Assembly (NCBI GenBank): GCA_963707555.1
Contig: CAVPQM010000004.1
Coordinates: 248,001-312,000, forward strand
Reading direction: 5' to 3'
Length of the DNA: 64,000 nt
DNA from: JAFAFN01 sp963707555
Lineage (GTDB): Bacteria; Actinomycetota; Acidimicrobiia; Acidimicrobiales; Microtrichaceae
Shown: piece by piece, positions 56,142-64,000 of the stretch
Layout of the letters: each line of letters starts with the position of its first letter
Position numbering within the stretch: position 1 is the first letter of the stretch
Position numbers and translations under genes: made by a program
Notes under the pieces: generated by a model
Seen by the model: the letters and a program-made list of their open reading frames with translations, nothing else
Told to the model about the DNA's origin: nothing
The model's database searches: none

Positions 56142-58208
56142 GTGGGGCTCGCTCCTGTCGAGCCCACTGCTGTCGCGCCCACTGCTGTCGATCTCCTGAT
56201 CCGTGCGGCGAGCTGCGCGGTGCGGGCACGCCAGATGCCGCTGAGTCCCTCGGGCGCGAGCACCGCGGTCACGATCAGCGCCAGGCCGCTCACGGCGTAC
56301 ACGTAGTCACCGGCGTCGCCGCCGCTCACGCCGTTGAGGGCGGTCGTGACGATGCCGGCCTGCGCCAGCGCACCGGCGACGAGTGCGCCGGTGATGCTCG
56401 ACACGCCGCCCAGGTAGGTCAGCGCGAGCGTGACCAGCGCGCCGATGACCATGAACGAGGTGGGCGACAAGGTCGTCGTGGCGTGCGCCATCAGCACGCC
56501 GCAGAGGCCCGCCAGGAACGACGACACCGCGAACGCCCCGAGCTTGGTGCGCGCCACGTCGATGCCCGCGGCGGCAGCTGCCCGTTCGTTGGCGCGCACG
56601 GCCAGCCATCGCAGCCCGGTGCCGTTGCGTCGCAGGTTCGCGACCGCGACGCAGCACAGCGCGACGACGACCAACACGGCGATGCCGAACGCGGGTCGGA
56701 AGTTGTCCGAGCCCCTGGCGCTCACTCCCAGGTCGATTCCGAACAGGTCGGGCCTCGGCGCCGAGGACCCCGCGGCCCCGCCCGACAACGGCGGACTCGC
56801 CAGGACGAGCTGCTCGACCGCCACGGCGAGCGCCAGGGTCGTGATCGCCAGGCTCATGCCGCGGACCCGCGTGGCCGGCAGGCCGACGACCACCCCGAGC
56901 ACGGTGGACACCCCCGCTGCCAGCAGGACCGCGACCAGCAGCGGCACGTGGTGCTCGGTGAGCCGGATCACCGTGAACCCGGCGACGCCGGCGAAGGCGA
57001 GTTGCGCCAGCGAGATCTGTCCGACGTACCCGGTGACCACCACGATCGACAGCGCGAGCAGGGTGACGACCATCGACGTGATGAGCGCCTGGCGGTGCCC
57101 CGCGTCGACGGTGAACAGGGCGACCAGGACGATCGACGAGATGCCCAGTGTCCACGCGGTGACGTGCCGCGGTGACGGGGAGCGCGGCAGGCGGATGTCG
57201 ACCACGGCGCTGCGGTCGGGCAGCGAGTCGCCACCCCACACCAGCGCGCCGACGATCAGCAGCACGGGGACGAACTGCTGGATCCCGGTGGTCGGCAGCC
57301 AGTCGGGGATCCACGTGGTGCTCGGTCGCACCGCGTACCCGAGGATGAGCGACTGGACCATGCCGATGCCCAGGCCCGCTGCGGTGGCGATCGCGAACGA
57401 GCTGAGCGAACCGAGCAGCGCCGCCGCGAGCGCGGGCACGACGAGCAGGGTGGTGGTCGTCGGGTCGAGTCCGGCGATGGGCTCGATGAGGATCACCGCG
57501 ATCCCGGCGAGCACCGACGCGATCATCCAGTTCAGCGCACCGAGGCGGTCCGGAGAGATGCCGAGCAGCAGTGCGCCCTTCTCGTTGCCTGCCGCCGCCC
57601 GTGTCGCCAGACCGAAGCGGGTCCAGCGGTACACCGCGCCGAGCACGAGTGCGACGACCACCACGCCGCCGGCGAGCAGCAGTCGGTTCTCGGTGACGGC
57701 TGCTCCGGCGATGCGCACCGGGCCCTCGGGCAGGATCGGGCGTCGGACGCTGACGCCCGAGCCAGCGATCGGGAAGCGCAACCGGACGATCTCCTGCAGG
57801 TAGAGCAGCAGGCCCAGCGACGCGACGACCCGGGCCAGGACCGGGGCGCGACGCAGCGGTCGGAAGACCAGGCCGTAGACGACGAGTCCGAGCGCCGCGG
57901 CGAGCAGCACCGCGAGCGCGAGCGAGCTGGCCAGGGTGGGCCGGGCCAGCAGGTGGACGCGGTCGGGGAGGCCGAGGATCGGCAGCACGAGGTCGCCGGT
58001 CGCCCGGAACTCGAAGAACGCGAACGCCACGTACATGCCCATCGCGGCGTGCGCGAAGTTGACGACGCCCGAGGACCGGTGCACGAGCACCAGTCCGAGC
58101 GCGAGCGACGCGACGACCGCGCCGCCTCCGAGTCCGGCGAGCAGATATCCCAGGTGGTCGGCGATCTCAGTGCTCCCCGGGGCCGCGGTTCGTGAGCGTC
58201 GGGGTCAT
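56138..58208 (-). CDS. livHM: Fused LivH-LivM permease (one frameshift at the start)
   Basis: About 690 residues joining both membrane subunits of a LIV-type importer. The N-terminal LivH half has HLGYLLAGLGGGAVVASLALGL, HRSSGVVNFAHAAMGMYVAF and GLATRAAAGNEKGALLLGI. The C-terminal LivM half has TGYVGQISLAQLAFAGV, GLRWLAVRANERAAAAAGID and MVIGALVTLALTYLGGVSSI. The start is ATG 58208, overlapping the binding-protein stop (ATGA); the frame is lost in CCCCGGGG 58175-58182, where one base is extra. The C-terminal tail comes from a 15-base tandem repeat (TAVGATAVG). Fusion gives fixed stoichiometry. Confidence 0.85.
56162..56190 (-). repeat. 15-base-period duplication at the livHM 3' end
   Basis: GCCCACTGCTGTCG occurs twice with a period of 15 bases and adds the tail residues TAVGATAVG to the permease. 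Confidence 0.8.
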
Positions 58209-59516
58209 CCGGCGTAGATCGCGCCGACGTCGTACCACGAGCCGATCTGATCCAGGTCGCCGTCCTTCATCTGGCCGAGGATCTGCTGGGGTGAGCACAT
58301 CGCCGGCAACCCCTCGAACTGCTCGCGATCGCAGGTGTACGGGTGGCCCATGAAGCTGGGTGCGTCGCGCTGCGCCGCGAGTCCCTCGGTGATCGCCGCC
58401 GAGGTGGCGCCGTCGGCTCCGAGGTCACGCAGCACCGTGTAGAGGTTCATGAAGGCACGGAACGACACGGTGCCGGCGCCGACGGGGTCGAGGCCGTCGG
58501 AGTACTCCGCGAGCACCGCCTCGTAGAGGCCGAAGTCGGGGTCCGGCTCGGGCGCCGTCCTCGAGATCGGCCCTTCGACGTTGAAGATGGTCCCGTCGGT
58601 CGACGCCGGGTCGACCGAGTCGATGATGGTCGGTGCTGCACAGGCGCCGACGAAGTACTTCTGGGCGTCGAGGCCCAAGGTCGCGATCGCCTCGAAGCCG
58701 GCGCGGCAGCTGGCGTCGGCGGCCAGCACGATGATCGCATCGGGGTCGCTCGACGCCGCGGCCTGCATGGGTGAGCCCAGGTCGGTCGCGACGATCGGGT
58801 AGGGGACGAGCTGCGTCTCGACGCCGTTGCGCTCGAGCACGGTGCGGGCGTACTCGGCAGCCTCGGTGATCGAGCCGAACTCGCCGTACACGACCGAGAC
58901 CCGCTCGGCGTCGAGCTCCTTCGTCGCGTGGTCGGCGAAGGCGACCGCTGCGCCCCAGGTGCCACCGCTCCACTGGTAGGAGTTCTCGGCCTGCACCGAC
59001 TGGGTGCTGATCGGGATGCCGCCGGCGTAGGGGACCTCGTTGTCGGCGAGCACGTCGATCGCGTTGCCGAAGACGTCGATGCCGCCGAGCACGACGGGCA
59101 TGCCCGCCTCGACGAAGCGCTGACCGCAGGCCGTCGACCCCTCGGCGCTGAACTCGGTGTTGCACACCTCGAGCTCGATCGGACGGCCGTCGAGCCCGCC
59201 GAGCTGGGTGTTGACGTACTCCACGGCGGCCTGCACCGCCTGGCTCAGCTCGGGGAAGGATCCGGCGGGCGTGTTCTCCTGGTTCACCATGCCGATCCGG
59301 AACGGCTCGCCGTCGGCCGACGACGGGCTCGTCGGGCACGAGGTCCGCGATCGTGCTGTTCAGGGCGCACTGCTCGAGCTGGTCGCCCGTGCACTCGGTC
59401 GACGACGCGGTGGAGTCGTCGGTGGGGCTGCCGGTGGAATCCGCTGGTTCGCTGCAGGCGGCACCGACGGTGGCCAGCACGGCGATCAGGGCGCACAGCA
59501 CGGTTCTACGAGTCAT
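58205..59516 (-). CDS. Periplasmic-type substrate-binding lipoprotein of a LIV-type ABC importer (one frameshift)
   Basis: About 436 residues. Lipoprotein signal MTRRTVLCALIAVLATVGAA with lipobox Cys 21, then a Ser/Thr/Asp linker. The Peripla_BP_6 domain begins EPFRIGMVNQENTPAGSFPE after removing one extra base at about 59325. It continues VVLGGIDVFGNAID, VSVVYGEFGSITEAAEYAR and IIVLAADASCRAG. Four Cys (VCNTEF, ACGQRF, ADASCRAG, GACAAP) may form disulfides. Relatives bind amino acids, aromatic acids or amides. It is first in the operon and divergent from oxygenase 3; both operators lie in front of it. Confidence 0.87.
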
Positions 59517-59551
59517 CGGTCCCCCCGGAGCGACACGTTGGTGGTCGATTC

Positions 59552-59572
59552 CCGGTGAACACCGTTCATCGG
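59552..59572. promoter_or_regulatory. Operator of the oxygenase-ABC regulon, copy 2
   Basis: CCGGTGAACA-C-CGTTCATCGG: 8 of 10 arm positions pair with the complementary half, centre 59562, 36-56 bases upstream of the binding-protein start, where it could block its promoter. Confidence 0.65.
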
Positions 59573-59624
59573 CCGTGGACCCTACCGCGTCATCCGGGGC
59601 GGTCGCGGTTGCATGACCGCGAGG

Positions 59625-59649
59625 GGTCGGTGAACACTGTTCACCGACC
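59625..59649. promoter_or_regulatory. Operator of the oxygenase-ABC regulon, copy 3 (perfect 25-base palindrome)
   Basis: GGTCGGTGAACA and TGTTCACCGACC are exact inverted complements around the single base C 59637. It lies 64-88 bases upstream of the oxygenase 3 start and 75 bases (centre to centre) from copy 2, about seven helical turns. Confidence 0.75.
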
Positions 59650-59712
59650 GGTCCGTCGACCGGCTCACCGAACGGAGCGGTGGGCGGCACGGCGTGCGGT
59701 CCGAGGGGAACC

Positions 59713-61404
59713 ATGGCGACGCTGACGACGAACCTGTTCCGGGGGCAGGGCGAGGGATCGCAGCGCCTCGAGGTGGTCGAGGGGCACTGGCCCGACGACG
59801 TCGACGGCTCGGTGTTCATCGTCGGGCCCGACAAGCGGCGCCCCGGTGGGCACTGGTTCGGCGAACCCGGCCTGCTCGCGCGGATCTCGATGCGCGCCGA
59901 CCCGGCCGGGCGCGTGGCGGTCCGCCACCGACTCATCGACACACCCGTCGCCGCGGCTGCGCCGACGACTGCCGTTCCTCTTCGGTCGGGTGGCGTTCAT
60001 GGAGCTGTCGCCGTTCGGGGTGACCAACTACGCCAACACGAACGTCGACACCGTCGACGGCCGCTTGTTCGTCGGCTACGACGCGGGACGGCCGATCGAG
60101 GTCGACCCGACCACCATGCGCTACGTGACCGCCGTCGGCGCCAACGACGAGTGGCTGCAGGCGGTGCCGGGTCTGCTCGAGCCGCTGTGCGCGGTCGCCG
60201 CGCACCCGGCGGTCGACACCGACGACGGCTGCATGTACTTCCTGAACTACACGCAGCTCGCACCGCCCGGCGTCGCCGCCGAGGCCCACCTGGCGCGCTG
60301 GGACCTCGAAGGTCCCGTGGTGCGCTGGCGACTCTCCGGCATGTCGCCGTACGACTCCATCCACGACGTGAAGGTGTCCGAGCACCACGTCGTGTTCGCC
60401 GACCTGCCGTTCGTGGTCGAACCCGAGACCTTCCGCGGCGCACCGCGCGCTCGTCGCAACCAGGACCACACGACGCTGTGGATCGTGGCGAAGGACGACC
60501 TGCGGCGGACGCCCGCGGGCGGTGAGGTGCCGGTGACCGAGGTGCGGCTGCCCATGCCGACGGGGCACCTGGGCGTCGACGTCGACGAGGTCGACGGCAT
60601 GCTGCGGGTGGTGGCGCAGCACATGCCGCTCGCGGACCTGATGGTGACCACGACCAGCGAGTCGGTCGTGCACGGTTCGGGAGCGAGCGTGCATCCCGAC
60701 CACGAGGGCCTGATCGCGCTGGCGGTGCAACCGACGGTCGTCGGTCGCTACGTGATCGACCCGGCGCGCGGCGAGGTCGTCGAGTCGGACACGGCGGTCG
60801 ACGCGGCTCGCGTCTGGGGTGGTGTGCTCGCCACGACGGATCGTCACCGGCCCGCCGCACGTCGACACCAACGGCAGCTGTGGTTCGCGGGCATGGGGTT
60901 CGACCCGGCGCTGGTCACCGAGGAGTGGTGGCGGCTCTACGGCGACGCCGAGGACGGGCTCGTCGCGCCGGGGGAGCTGCCCACCGAGGCGCTGCCCGGC
61001 ACGCTGAGCCGCGTCGACCTGGACTCGATGAAGGTCGCCGAGGTCTGGGAGTACCCCGCAGGCGAGTTCCCGTCGCCGCCGACGTTCGTGCCGAGGGTCG
61101 GCTCCGACGAGCCCGACGACGGCTACGTGCTGGTCGTGGTGCACCGCGACGGCACCAAGGAGCTGCAGCTCTTCGACGCGTCGCACATCGACGCCGGTCC
61201 GGTGGCCCGGGCGACGACGCCGGGCTTCTCGCCCGCCCTGGCACTGCACTCGTGTTGGATGCCCGACGACGGCGCAGCTCGACTTCCGGGTACCGGGTAC
61301 CGCTGCGACGTGACCTGATCGGCGCACTGCGGGCCGCGCCGACGGTGCTCCGCTCGATGGTGTCCGTGGGTCGGGCGATGGCCGAGGCCGAACCGTCGGA
61401 GTGA
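59713..61404 (+). CDS. Carotenoid cleavage oxygenase family enzyme 3 (two or more frameshifts)
   Basis: About 563 residues, closest in the window to enzyme 2. Start ATG 59713 has GAGGGG. The N terminus GSQRLEVVEGHWPDDVDGSVFIVGPDKRRPGG (in pieces) is followed, after a join at about 59970, by FMELSPFGVTNYANTNVDTVDGRLF. Iron His by context: AAHPAVD, SIHDVKVSEHH, and LHSCWMP; the third ligand is less clear. Near 61290 the frame must shift again to give YRVPLRRDLIGALRAAPTVLRSMV and the stop at 61404; read straight, it would stop at 61318. A further compensated pair of shifts at 60840-60880 is possible. Confidence 0.78.
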
Positions 61405-61524
61405 CGCCGACGGTCCGCATGTCGGTCGACGATCCGTGCTGGCATGTCGACTGCGATCGCTTCGCCGCGGGCGTCGGCAGCAGGGATCGCGTCGGCGGTG
61501 GAGCACCGAGGGGGAGCAGGGTCG

Positions 61525-62148
61525 ATGAGGGTGACGAGCGACGATCGGGCGGCGGCCGCAGAGTTGCTGGCGCGTTACGCGGAGCTGATCGATGCGGGCG
61601 ACTTCGAGGGGGTGGGTCGGCTCCTGGGCGACGCGGTCCTGCGTGACGCGGGCGGCGCGGTGATCGCCACCGGTGCCGACGAGATCACCGCGATCTACCT
61701 CGCCACCACCCGGCGTCACGCGGACGGCACACCGCGGACCGCGCACGTCATCACGAACGTGATCGTCGAGGGTCGTGGACCCGACGAGCTCGAGATGCGG
61801 TCGCGCTTCACCGTGCTGCAGTGCACCGACACCCTGGCGCTGCAGCCCGTGGTCGCCGGCCGTTACGTCGACCGGCTCGCCAGGTCCGGTGAGGGCTGGC
61901 GCTTCGCGGAGCGCACGATGATCCCGCAGTTCTGGGGTGACGTCGGCGAGCACCTCACCTTCGACCCGCGCTCGTCGGGCGAGCGGGGTGGACGTCGATG
62001 CCGCGCATCGAGCTGCTCAGCGCGGTCACCCTCGCCTGCACCGACATGGAGCGGTCGCTGCGCTTCTACCGGACGCTCGGCTTCGTGGTCCGGGACGGAC
62101 GCGAGACGCCCTCGTTCTGCAGCCTGGCGGCGGGGCCGGGCGCGGTGA
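61525..62148 (+). CDS. SnoaL/NTF2-like protein (C terminus uncertain)
   Basis: NTF2-fold protein; the credible part is about 155 residues: AAAAELLARYAELIDAGDFEGVGRLLGDAVLRDAGG (in pieces), RTAHVITNVIVEGRGPDELEMRSRFTVLQC and WRFAERTMIPQFWGDVGEHL. Relatives are small hydratases, isomerases or dehydratases, often helping in degradation pathways. Start ATG 61525 has GGGGGAG. After residue 155 the frame becomes Arg-rich and runs 151 bases into the VOC gene. The natural end is therefore probably near 61985-62000 and hidden by a shift. Placed after oxygenase 3 on the same strand. Confidence 0.7.
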   Translation: MRVTSDDRAAAAELLARYAELIDAGDFEGVGRLLGDAVLRDAGGAVIATGADEITAIYLATTRRHADGTPRTAHVITNVIVEGRGPDELEMRSRFTVLQCTDTLALQPVVAGRYVDRLARSGEGWRFAERTMIPQFWGDVGEHLTFDPRSSGERGGRRCRASSCSARSPSPAPTWSGRCASTGRSASWSGTDARRPRSAAWRRGRAR

Positions 62149-62356
62149 ACCTCCAGCTCGTCCCCGACTACCGGCCACCCGCCGAGGTGTGGGGCCGGGT
62201 GATCCTGTGGGTCGACGACGTCGACGGAGTGCACGATCGCGCCGTCGACGCGGCTACCGGCCGAGCACCCCTCCGGCGGACGCTCCGTGGGGCGAGCGCT
62301 TCTTCCACATCTCGGACCCCGACGGCCACGAGCTCAGCTTCGCCGCGCCGCTCTGA
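61998..62356 (+). CDS. VOC/glyoxalase-like protein (one frameshift)
   Basis: About 119 residues: IELLSAVTLACTDMERSLRFYRTLGFVVRDG (in pieces) and NLQLVPDYRPPAEVWGRVILWVDDVDGVHDRAVDA, then after a join at about 62260, PPADAPWGERFFHISDPDGHELSFAAPL, the closing FxxxDPDGHxLxFA box of the family. The start ATG 61998 lies inside the end of the NTF2-like frame. Probably co-transcribed with it and with oxygenase 3. Could act on the carbonyl product of cleavage; this is only context. Confidence 0.78.
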
Positions 62357-62370
62357 GCGGCGCCGGCGGT

Positions 62371-63093
62371 TCAGGCGAGCGCGTCGTCGTCGGGCTCCTC
62401 GCCGCTGTTGCGTCGCAGTGCGAGCGTCACGATGGCGACGAGCGCGACCGCAGCGAGCGCAGCGCCGACGAGCAGCCATTGGCTGTCGCCGCCGGAGTCG
62501 TCGTCCGCGACGGCGTCGACTGGCGTCTCCGCAGCCGAATCGGCGCCGTCGACGGGCACCTCGGTCGTGGCGGGTGCCGCGGTCGACGTGGTCGCCTCGG
62601 CGCCGGAACCCTCGGGTGGCGTCGCATCGGTCGACTGGACCACGTCGACGTCGGTCTGCAGTCCGCCCGACGGGTTGGTCGAGTCGATCGCCACGGCCCA
62701 CGAGCCCGGTCCGGACACCTCGATCTGTGCCGCGTAGAGCGAGCTCTCCGGGTCGACCTGTGCCAGCGGGACCGGACCCACGGTGTCGCCGGCCGGTCCG
62801 ACGAGCGTCGCGGACACCGTGGCTTCGGTCGCGATGTGGCCGTCATCGCCGTGGACGATGCCCACCTCGAGGTCGATGCGGTTCGGTCCGATCTGCTCGG
62901 CCCGGGTCACCGTGATCTCGCCGGTGTCACCGTGGGCTCCCGCGACGCCGGAGCCGGTGAGCAACGCTCCGGCGAACACCGTCGCCGCGAGGGCGAGCCG
63001 GGCGAGGAGCCTCGCTGGCGACGAACCGGCGTGCCGGCCGCGGCCGTGGACGGAGGCGCGTTGGGGATCGATCCCGATCGTGTCGACGTTCAC
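62371..63093 (-). CDS. Secreted, C-terminally membrane-anchored protein
   Basis: Not firmly recognised. 240 residues: a signal peptide LLARLALAATVFAGALLTGSGVAGAHG, whose mature start AHGDTGEITV recalls CopC/YtkA-like copper-related proteins (N-terminal His). Next come a beta-rich domain of about 90 residues, an Ala/Thr/Glu/Pro-rich spacer (about 145-200) and a membrane helix (WLLVGAALAAVALVAIVTLAL) with a short acidic tail. The layout is that of an extracytoplasmic domain tethered to the membrane. Start GTG 63093; no ribosome binding site is apparent. It stands 14 bases after the VOC gene on the opposite strand. Confidence 0.6.
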   Translation of the reverse strand: MNVDTIGIDPQRASVHGRGRHAGSSPARLLARLALAATVFAGALLTGSGVAGAHGDTGEITVTRAEQIGPNRIDLEVGIVHGDDGHIATEATVSATLVGPAGDTVGPVPLAQVDPESSLYAAQIEVSGPGSWAVAIDSTNPSGGLQTDVDVVQSTDATPPEGSGAEATTSTAAPATTEVPVDGADSAAETPVDAVADDDSGGDSQWLLVGAALAAVALVAIVTLALRRNSGEEPDDDALA

Positions 63094-63139
63094 GTGAGGA
63101 AGTCTCGCCGATCCGGGCCGGCGAGGGGTATCTCCCCGG

Positions 63140-64000
63140 TCAGTGCAGGATCTCGGCCAGCTGCCGGGTGTCGGCCTGGTAGCTGCCCTCGGGCTCGTCG
63201 GGATCGCACAGCGTCGTCGCATCGAGGTACACCCGTGGCGTCTTGTACAGGTACAGGAACGCCATCCAGTGCTTGGGTGAGACGTAGCGGTCGGCCTCGT
63301 TGTCGAGCAGCCAGCGACGCACCCGCGGTGCGTGCTTGGCGCTCATCTTCGGGAAGAGGTGGTGCTCGACGTGGTGGCTGAAGTTGAAGTGCAGTCGGTC
63401 GATGATCGCCGGAGAGGTGACGCTCATCGAGTTCTCGATCGGGTCGTTCGTCTCGGTCATGGGCCGCATGAAGTGGTTCGTCGCGATGTAGCTCATGACG
63501 ATGAAGTTGCCGATGATCATCGGGATGACCATGACGAACAGCGCGTAGAAGGGGCCGGCGAGCACTGCGACGGTCGCCCACAGCGCCAGGCACACGGCGC
63601 TGTCGATCACGGCACGGCGACGGTTGAAACGGCCGAAGGACCGCATGTACTTGGTCTGGATCCACAGCACGACCTGGGCGTGGAAGGTGAACCAGTAGGC
63701 GAAGAAGAAGTAGCTCTGCCAGTGGCGGGAGCCGGGGGCGAGTCGGGCGACGAAGCGGGTCGACGGCGCCTTCTCGTAGCGGGCGAGTGTGCCGAAGCTG
63801 TCCGGGTCGGAATTGCCCATGTTCGTCTTCCCGTGGTGGACCTGGTTGTGCCACGCCCGCCAGAGCGACGGCGACACCAGGAACGGTCCGAACCCCAGGT
63901 AGCCGAGTGCGTACTGCAGGCCCTTGGACTTCACGACCGAGCCGTGCAGCACCTCGTGTGCGAGGAAGCCCATCGATGCGAAGCACTGGGCCATGACCAG
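63140..64000 (-). CDS. Membrane fatty acid desaturase (5' end beyond the window)
   Basis: C-terminal 285 residues or more of a di-iron membrane desaturase. All three His boxes are visible: HEVLHGS, WHNQVHHGK and NFSHHVEHHLFP. Hydrophobic pairs lie between them (YFFFAYWFTFHAQVVLWI, FYALFVMVIPMIIGNFIVM). It inserts a double bond into an acyl chain or a related lipid using ferredoxin or cytochrome electrons. The third box HHVEHHLFP fits the acyl-CoA/acyl-lipid front-end and delta-9 types. The start lies beyond position 64000. Its relation to the signal-peptide protein before it (46 bases) is unknown. Confidence 0.88.
   Translation of the reverse strand: MVMAQCFASMGFLAHEVLHGSVVKSKGLQYALGYLGFGPFLVSPSLWRAWHNQVHHGKTNMGNSDPDSFGTLARYEKAPSTRFVARLAPGSRHWQSYFFFAYWFTFHAQVVLWIQTKYMRSFGRFNRRRAVIDSAVCLALWATVAVLAGPFYALFVMVIPMIIGNFIVMSYIATNHFMRPMTETNDPIENSMSVTSPAIIDRLHFNFSHHVEHHLFPKMSAKHAPRVRRWLLDNEADRYVSPKHWMAFLYLYKTPRVYLDATTLCDPDEPEGSYQADTRQLAEILH

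Overview
The window is about 64 kb of very GC-rich, densely packed bacterial chromosome. It suggests an Actinomycetota member, most plausibly of the Acidimicrobiia/Iamia-Ilumatobacter kind. The signs are F420-type oxidoreductases (LLM and PPOX families), a DUF222-HNH endonuclease, a SCO6745-family protein, ferredoxins with an Asp ligand, and many genes whose start codon sits 6-8 bases after a TANNNT -10 hexamer (leaderless transcripts). The genus is inference. No rRNA, tRNA, CRISPR array, prophage or intact insertion sequence was seen. At least twenty conserved genes are broken by one to three single-base shifts, often an extra or missing G/C in a short run. I read these as consensus errors of an unpolished assembly rather than real decay, and I annotate the reconstructed genes.

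Layout. 1-6.1 kb: TetR and AraC regulators, a VOC protein, photolyase, a patatin with a missing middle, and an aldehyde dehydrogenase. 6.1-12.5 kb: ferredoxin, a phosphodiesterase/acyltransferase pair, purT, a short repeat cluster and a DUF222-HNH nuclease. 12.5-20.7 kb: YdeI-like and F420 oxidoreductase genes, then a divergent leucine/acetoacetate module (methylcrotonyl-CoA carboxylase-type alpha and beta subunits against acetoacetyl-CoA synthetase) and a TSUP permease. 20.7-23.8 kb: molybdenum cofactor genes (MOSC, moaA, a moaD-mogA fusion, moaE). 23.9-28.2 kb: nitroreductase, D-aminoacylase-type hydrolase, cytochrome P450 and its TetR. 28.2-36 kb: small membrane proteins, an ICMT-like methyltransferase, a MazEF-type toxin-antitoxin pair, a CocE-type lipoprotein hydrolase divergent from an AlkB-type dioxygenase, a K+ channel and a PPOX protein.

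36.1-39.5 kb holds a three-gene minor pilin operon. Its ectodomains are adhesive: three PKD domains plus Fn3 in one protein, and a Thr-rich stalk with a family 2 cellulose-binding module in another. Two AI-2E-type permeases and an SDR follow. 42.7-48.2 kb is a urease operon headed by a fused NikMN/CbiMN metal permease whose leader can fold into a three-way junction over the ribosome binding site.

The most system-like region is 50.6-62.4 kb. It has a TetR regulator, three divergent carotenoid-cleavage-oxygenase-family enzymes, a complete branched-chain-amino-acid-type ABC importer (lipoprotein, fused LivHM, LivG, LivF), and NTF2-like and VOC proteins. The promoters of at least two oxygenases and of the importer share the palindrome TCGGTGAACA-N-TGTTCACCGA, perfect over 25 bases at one site. 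This looks like one TetR-type regulon for uptake and oxidative cleavage of an apocarotenoid- or stilbene-like substrate. The window ends inside a membrane fatty acid desaturase.
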